Assembly: GCA_012932865.1 (NCBI GenBank)
Contig: SAXG01000019.1
Coordinates: 558,001 to 622,000 of the forward strand
From: Amylostereum areolatum
Lineage: Eukaryota; Basidiomycota; Agaricomycetes; Russulales; Stereaceae
Length of the DNA stretch: 64,000 nt
Reading direction: 5' to 3'
Made by a program: the position numbers and the translations under genes. Of the stretch, positions 61,230 to 64,000 are shown one piece after another. Positions within the stretch are counted from its first letter, which is position 1, and every line of letters starts with the position of its first letter. The notes under the pieces were generated by a model, which saw only the letters and a list, made by a program, of their open reading frames with translations, was not told the DNA's origin and did no database searches.

Positions 61230-63201
61230 TGTTGAAGTCGCAGTTGAAGGGGCTAGCCAACTAGCTAGGGACGCTCAGAACTGACACAAACAGTGGATTG
61301 CTGCAGCACAGAATGAGCGACTAAGAAACAAGACAGAAACGAGCAAAGGGCATACCTGCAGCACAGAATGAGCGACTGAGGAGGAGCAAACACGTGTGGC
61401 TGCAGGTAGAGGCCATGAAACGTGGGAGGAATCTCGGAATAAGCCGAGAATCGCCCTAAAGCGGTAACTAACTCGAAACTGAAGCTAGGGAAGCTAGCTC
61501 AGGCTGAACTACAGTAAGTACAGTACAATAGCGAACAGTGGGTGAAGTGGAGAGGGCATGTGGAGGGCATAGACGCGGAATGAGGCGATAAGAAGGTGAA
61601 TGGAGCGGAATAGAAGCGAATAGAAGGGCGATAGAATGGAACCTTTGAAAGGCCTAGAAATCAGACATAAATGAATATCTTCGGCAGAAGGTTTATTTTT
61701 CCTGTTTAGTTGATTTGAACAGAAACCCCATCCTCATGCCCACCTCGTCTGTCTGATCACAGTTGACTACCCAAGTGCATACATGGAGCCCCAAAGCTGG
61801 CAGTTGGTCGACTTTGTCGACAAAGTGTTGGCTTCCTGGGTGATAACAACTTAATTCCTGTAGCCAGCAGCAAAAGGCCCAACAATCCTCCTGAGCTTAT
61901 GAATCCATACCATAAGCCTGCCGTCCTTTCAATCTTCTTAGCTTTAAATTGATAAAAGTTAGGCTATTTCTCGGATTGGCGTCTGCCTGGCCAAGACTCA
62001 AGGGCAGATGCCCTGAACGCCGTAGTGGACCAAATGGTCAAGGATCTGCTTCAGTACAGCGCTGGTTTCAGCACAGCTGTTGAATGAACAGACAAAACTA
62101 TCATGGGCCACTTCAAGATTATCATCTCAGAGCTTTCGGAAGCCACAGAGTTACACTGTATGATTTTTGAACCTAGACAGGAAGGAGGCTCTCGGTAAGC
62201 CTCCGCCTCGCCCGCATTTCAACACGTGTGCAGGGAACCTTTCAAAAACCACGACCACATTCTTCACTGCCTGCGATTTCTGCTGTGCCAAGTTTCCAGT
62301 GAGCCTTGAGCTTATATTCTTTTTGGTCACTTATGGATATGAGGTCGGTTATTTCTTGCCTTTTCCCCCTCCGAGTCTAATAATCATTTAGTGGTTTATT
62401 TATCAACATTGACATTCGCCCAAGTACAAAGGCTCGGAAACATTTTGGTGGGAAAGCGAGGTGGTCAATGACCATCTACTCGCAATGGAGACCTTTTATT
62501 GTATGGTTCATTCCTGTGCAAGCATCTCGGGAATCTCGCATGCCCTTTGGAGATTATCCCATCGGATCTCAGCAGCTAATTGATGGACCGCTTACTACTG
62601 GATTTCGAGATATCATCCATGATCGATGGATACCTTCTGGATCTTTCCATTCCCCTCCAGGCCGTACGGGCTTGTCTAGGCCTGCTGGCTGGTACCCGAC
62701 AGGCGGCCATGAAGGGGCTCTTCCAGGCTTCGCCAGCGGAAGAAATTCCTGCTGAAGATATTCATTTATGTCTAATTTCTACGCCTTTATTCCATTCTAT
62801 CGCCCTTCTATTCGCTTCTATTCCGCTCCATTCACCTTCTTATCGCCTCATTCCGCGTCTATGCCCTCCACATGCCCTCTCCACTTCACCCACTGTTCGC
62901 TATTGTACTGTACTTACTGTAGTTCAGCCTGAGCTAGCTTCCCTAGCTTCAGTTTCGAGTTAGTTACCGCTTTTGGTCGATTCTCGGCTTATTCCGAGTT
63001 TCCTCCCACGCTCCATGGCCTCTACCTGCAGCCACACGTGTCTGCTCCTCCTCAGTCGCTCATTCTGTGCTGCAGGTATGCCCTTTGCTCGTTTCTGTCT
63101 TGTTTCTTAGTCGCTCATTCTGTGCTGCAGCAATCCACTGTTTGTGTCAGGTCTGAGCGTCCCTAGCTAGTTGGCTAGCCCCTTCAACTGCGACTTCAAC
63201 A
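61230..63201. mobile_element. Long inverted-repeat element (about 460-bp arms)
   Basis: The left arm 61230-61690 begins TGTTGAAGTCGCAG. The right arm 62745-63201 is its inverse, ending CTTCAACA. Each arm holds a direct repeat of CTGCAGCACAGAATGAGCGA. The 1.05-kb middle has no recognisable transposase. The right flank is gypsy family A protease sequence and the left flank is unrelated; neither a 5-bp nor an 8-bp duplication is seen. It could be a DNA transposon with long TIRs, or two LTR-like repeats in opposite orientation. Confidence 0.6.
61691..62744. other. Spacer of the inverted repeat
   Basis: No recognisable gene. The longest frames (62468-62755 and 62580-62963, plus) run into the right arm and overlap each other. 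Confidence 0.35.
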
Positions 63202-64000
63202 GTACGTGATACGACGACCCAGCGAGTCCGAGGAAGAAGCTGAGTTCATCATCACCAACATCGGTGACCATGACATGATCCTTGGAACAGACTGGCTCGA
63301 TGAGCACAACCCCACCATAGACTGGCAGCAAGATCACGTTGACATGCTCCGCTGCCCTCCCTCCTGCACCCTCTCTGAACCAACCATGATGAACCTTGCA
63401 ACAAAGCCGTGCAAGCCATCATCGACCCAACCGCAACAGAAGGTTCAAATCGATGAAGCCCCTAAGGCGCCTCCAGCCCTGGACAACCCTTTCCCAGAAC
63501 CAACCTATGTCTCCTGGGCTCCGATCCCTACGTATGTTATTCCCGCGCGCAGAGTTTAAGGTGTTCGCATCCGCACATTCCGTCACTCACCCCTACCCAT
63601 CCGGTGTTTCATGGAGGATGACAATGAACAACCCGTAGTCTTCTGAGACTGGGAGATCAATGGCCTACGCCGCGCTGGGATCCTCCCTGAAACTGACGAC
63701 CCTAATCCAGAGGCGGTGCCAATCCGTGCAAGCTTCACCAAAGCGCAAGAAATCACAGAGCACTCAAAGGAGAACACACACAAACCTTCGAGGACCTGGT
63801 TCCTACTCCGTATTGCGGTATTTGATAAGAAAACCTCTGAGCAACTGCCCGACCAATGACTATGGGATCACGCCATCAACATGAAAGAGGGCTTTGAACC
63901 CAAACCGTGCAAAATCTACCCTCTCTCTCCCTCCAAACAAGTCGAACTTGACACCTTCCTTGACGACTATCTGAAGAAGGGCTACATTCGCCCATCGAAA
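63202..64000 (+). pseudogene. Gypsy family A protease to RT fragment, runs off the window
   Basis: Starting within the protease (IITNIGDHDMILGTDWLDEH), it continues through the proline-rich linker (PEPTYVSWAPIPTYVIPARR) with a frameshift and stop near 63557, then AGFTKAQ-like residues and the start of RT ([28 protein letters not shown]). Close to 47790-48640 but not identical, so it is a separate copy. It is cut on the left by the inverted-repeat element. Confidence 0.88.

Overview
The window looks like a transposon-dominated stretch of a filamentous basidiomycete (Agaricomycete-type) genome. The evidence is short GT..AG introns of about 45-65 bases, a cluster of the multi-pass membrane proteins typical of mushroom genomes, a fungal HSPA12-like Hsp70 gene, and chromodomain-bearing Ty3/gypsy elements. 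GC content is moderate. Most coding capacity belongs to retroelements, most of them broken. One run of 25 Ns (43594-43618) marks an assembly gap.

Layout. 1-579: unassigned. 585-5220: a short gypsy element (family C) with identical-length 541-bp LTRs and a GAGTG target duplication; it lacks protease, RT and integrase. 5249-6740: a TIR element with a C/T-rich core, itself hit by a 655-bp hAT-like MITE. 7287-10954: a Ty1/copia element on the minus strand that has lost its 5' half. 10955-21827: a long family C gypsy element on the minus strand, with gag, pol with chromodomain, then about 3 kb of extra ORFs. Its gag and integrase are each split by a solo LTR with a perfect 5-bp duplication. 21828-34337: the host island, holding a 5'-truncated and a complete membrane-protein paralogue, the Hsp70-like gene on the minus strand, a dead paralogue, and a decayed fumarase. 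34337-43119: gypsy debris split by a 5.35-kb Harbinger-like element with about 215-bp TIRs, then a family B LTR split by a second hAT-like MITE. 43120-51959: gypsy family A (plus strand), with a membrane-protein pseudogene and the gap inside its leader. 51960-59050: gypsy family B (minus strand), nearly intact. 59962-60464: a complete 503-bp TRIM whose LTRs carry a tRNA-like Pol III promoter. 61230-63201: a long inverted repeat. 63202-64000: another family A fragment.

How it fits together. Three gypsy families (A, B, C) appear to prime reverse transcription by Tf1-type self-priming: the base just after the 5' LTR is complementary to the predicted 5' end of the transcript. Family C carries a block of accessory ORFs downstream of integrase: a coiled-coil/zinc-knuckle protein read over a second long open frame, a 127-aa protein and a one-pass membrane protein. 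The short element at 585-5220 keeps that block and the pre-gag region while losing all enzymes, so it must be mobilised in trans. The TRIM is the other standout: two identical 209-bp LTRs, a PBS-like start, a PPT, a TSD, and a tRNA-like A box/B box in each LTR. Two solo LTRs of the same TRIM lie in gypsy copies elsewhere in the window.
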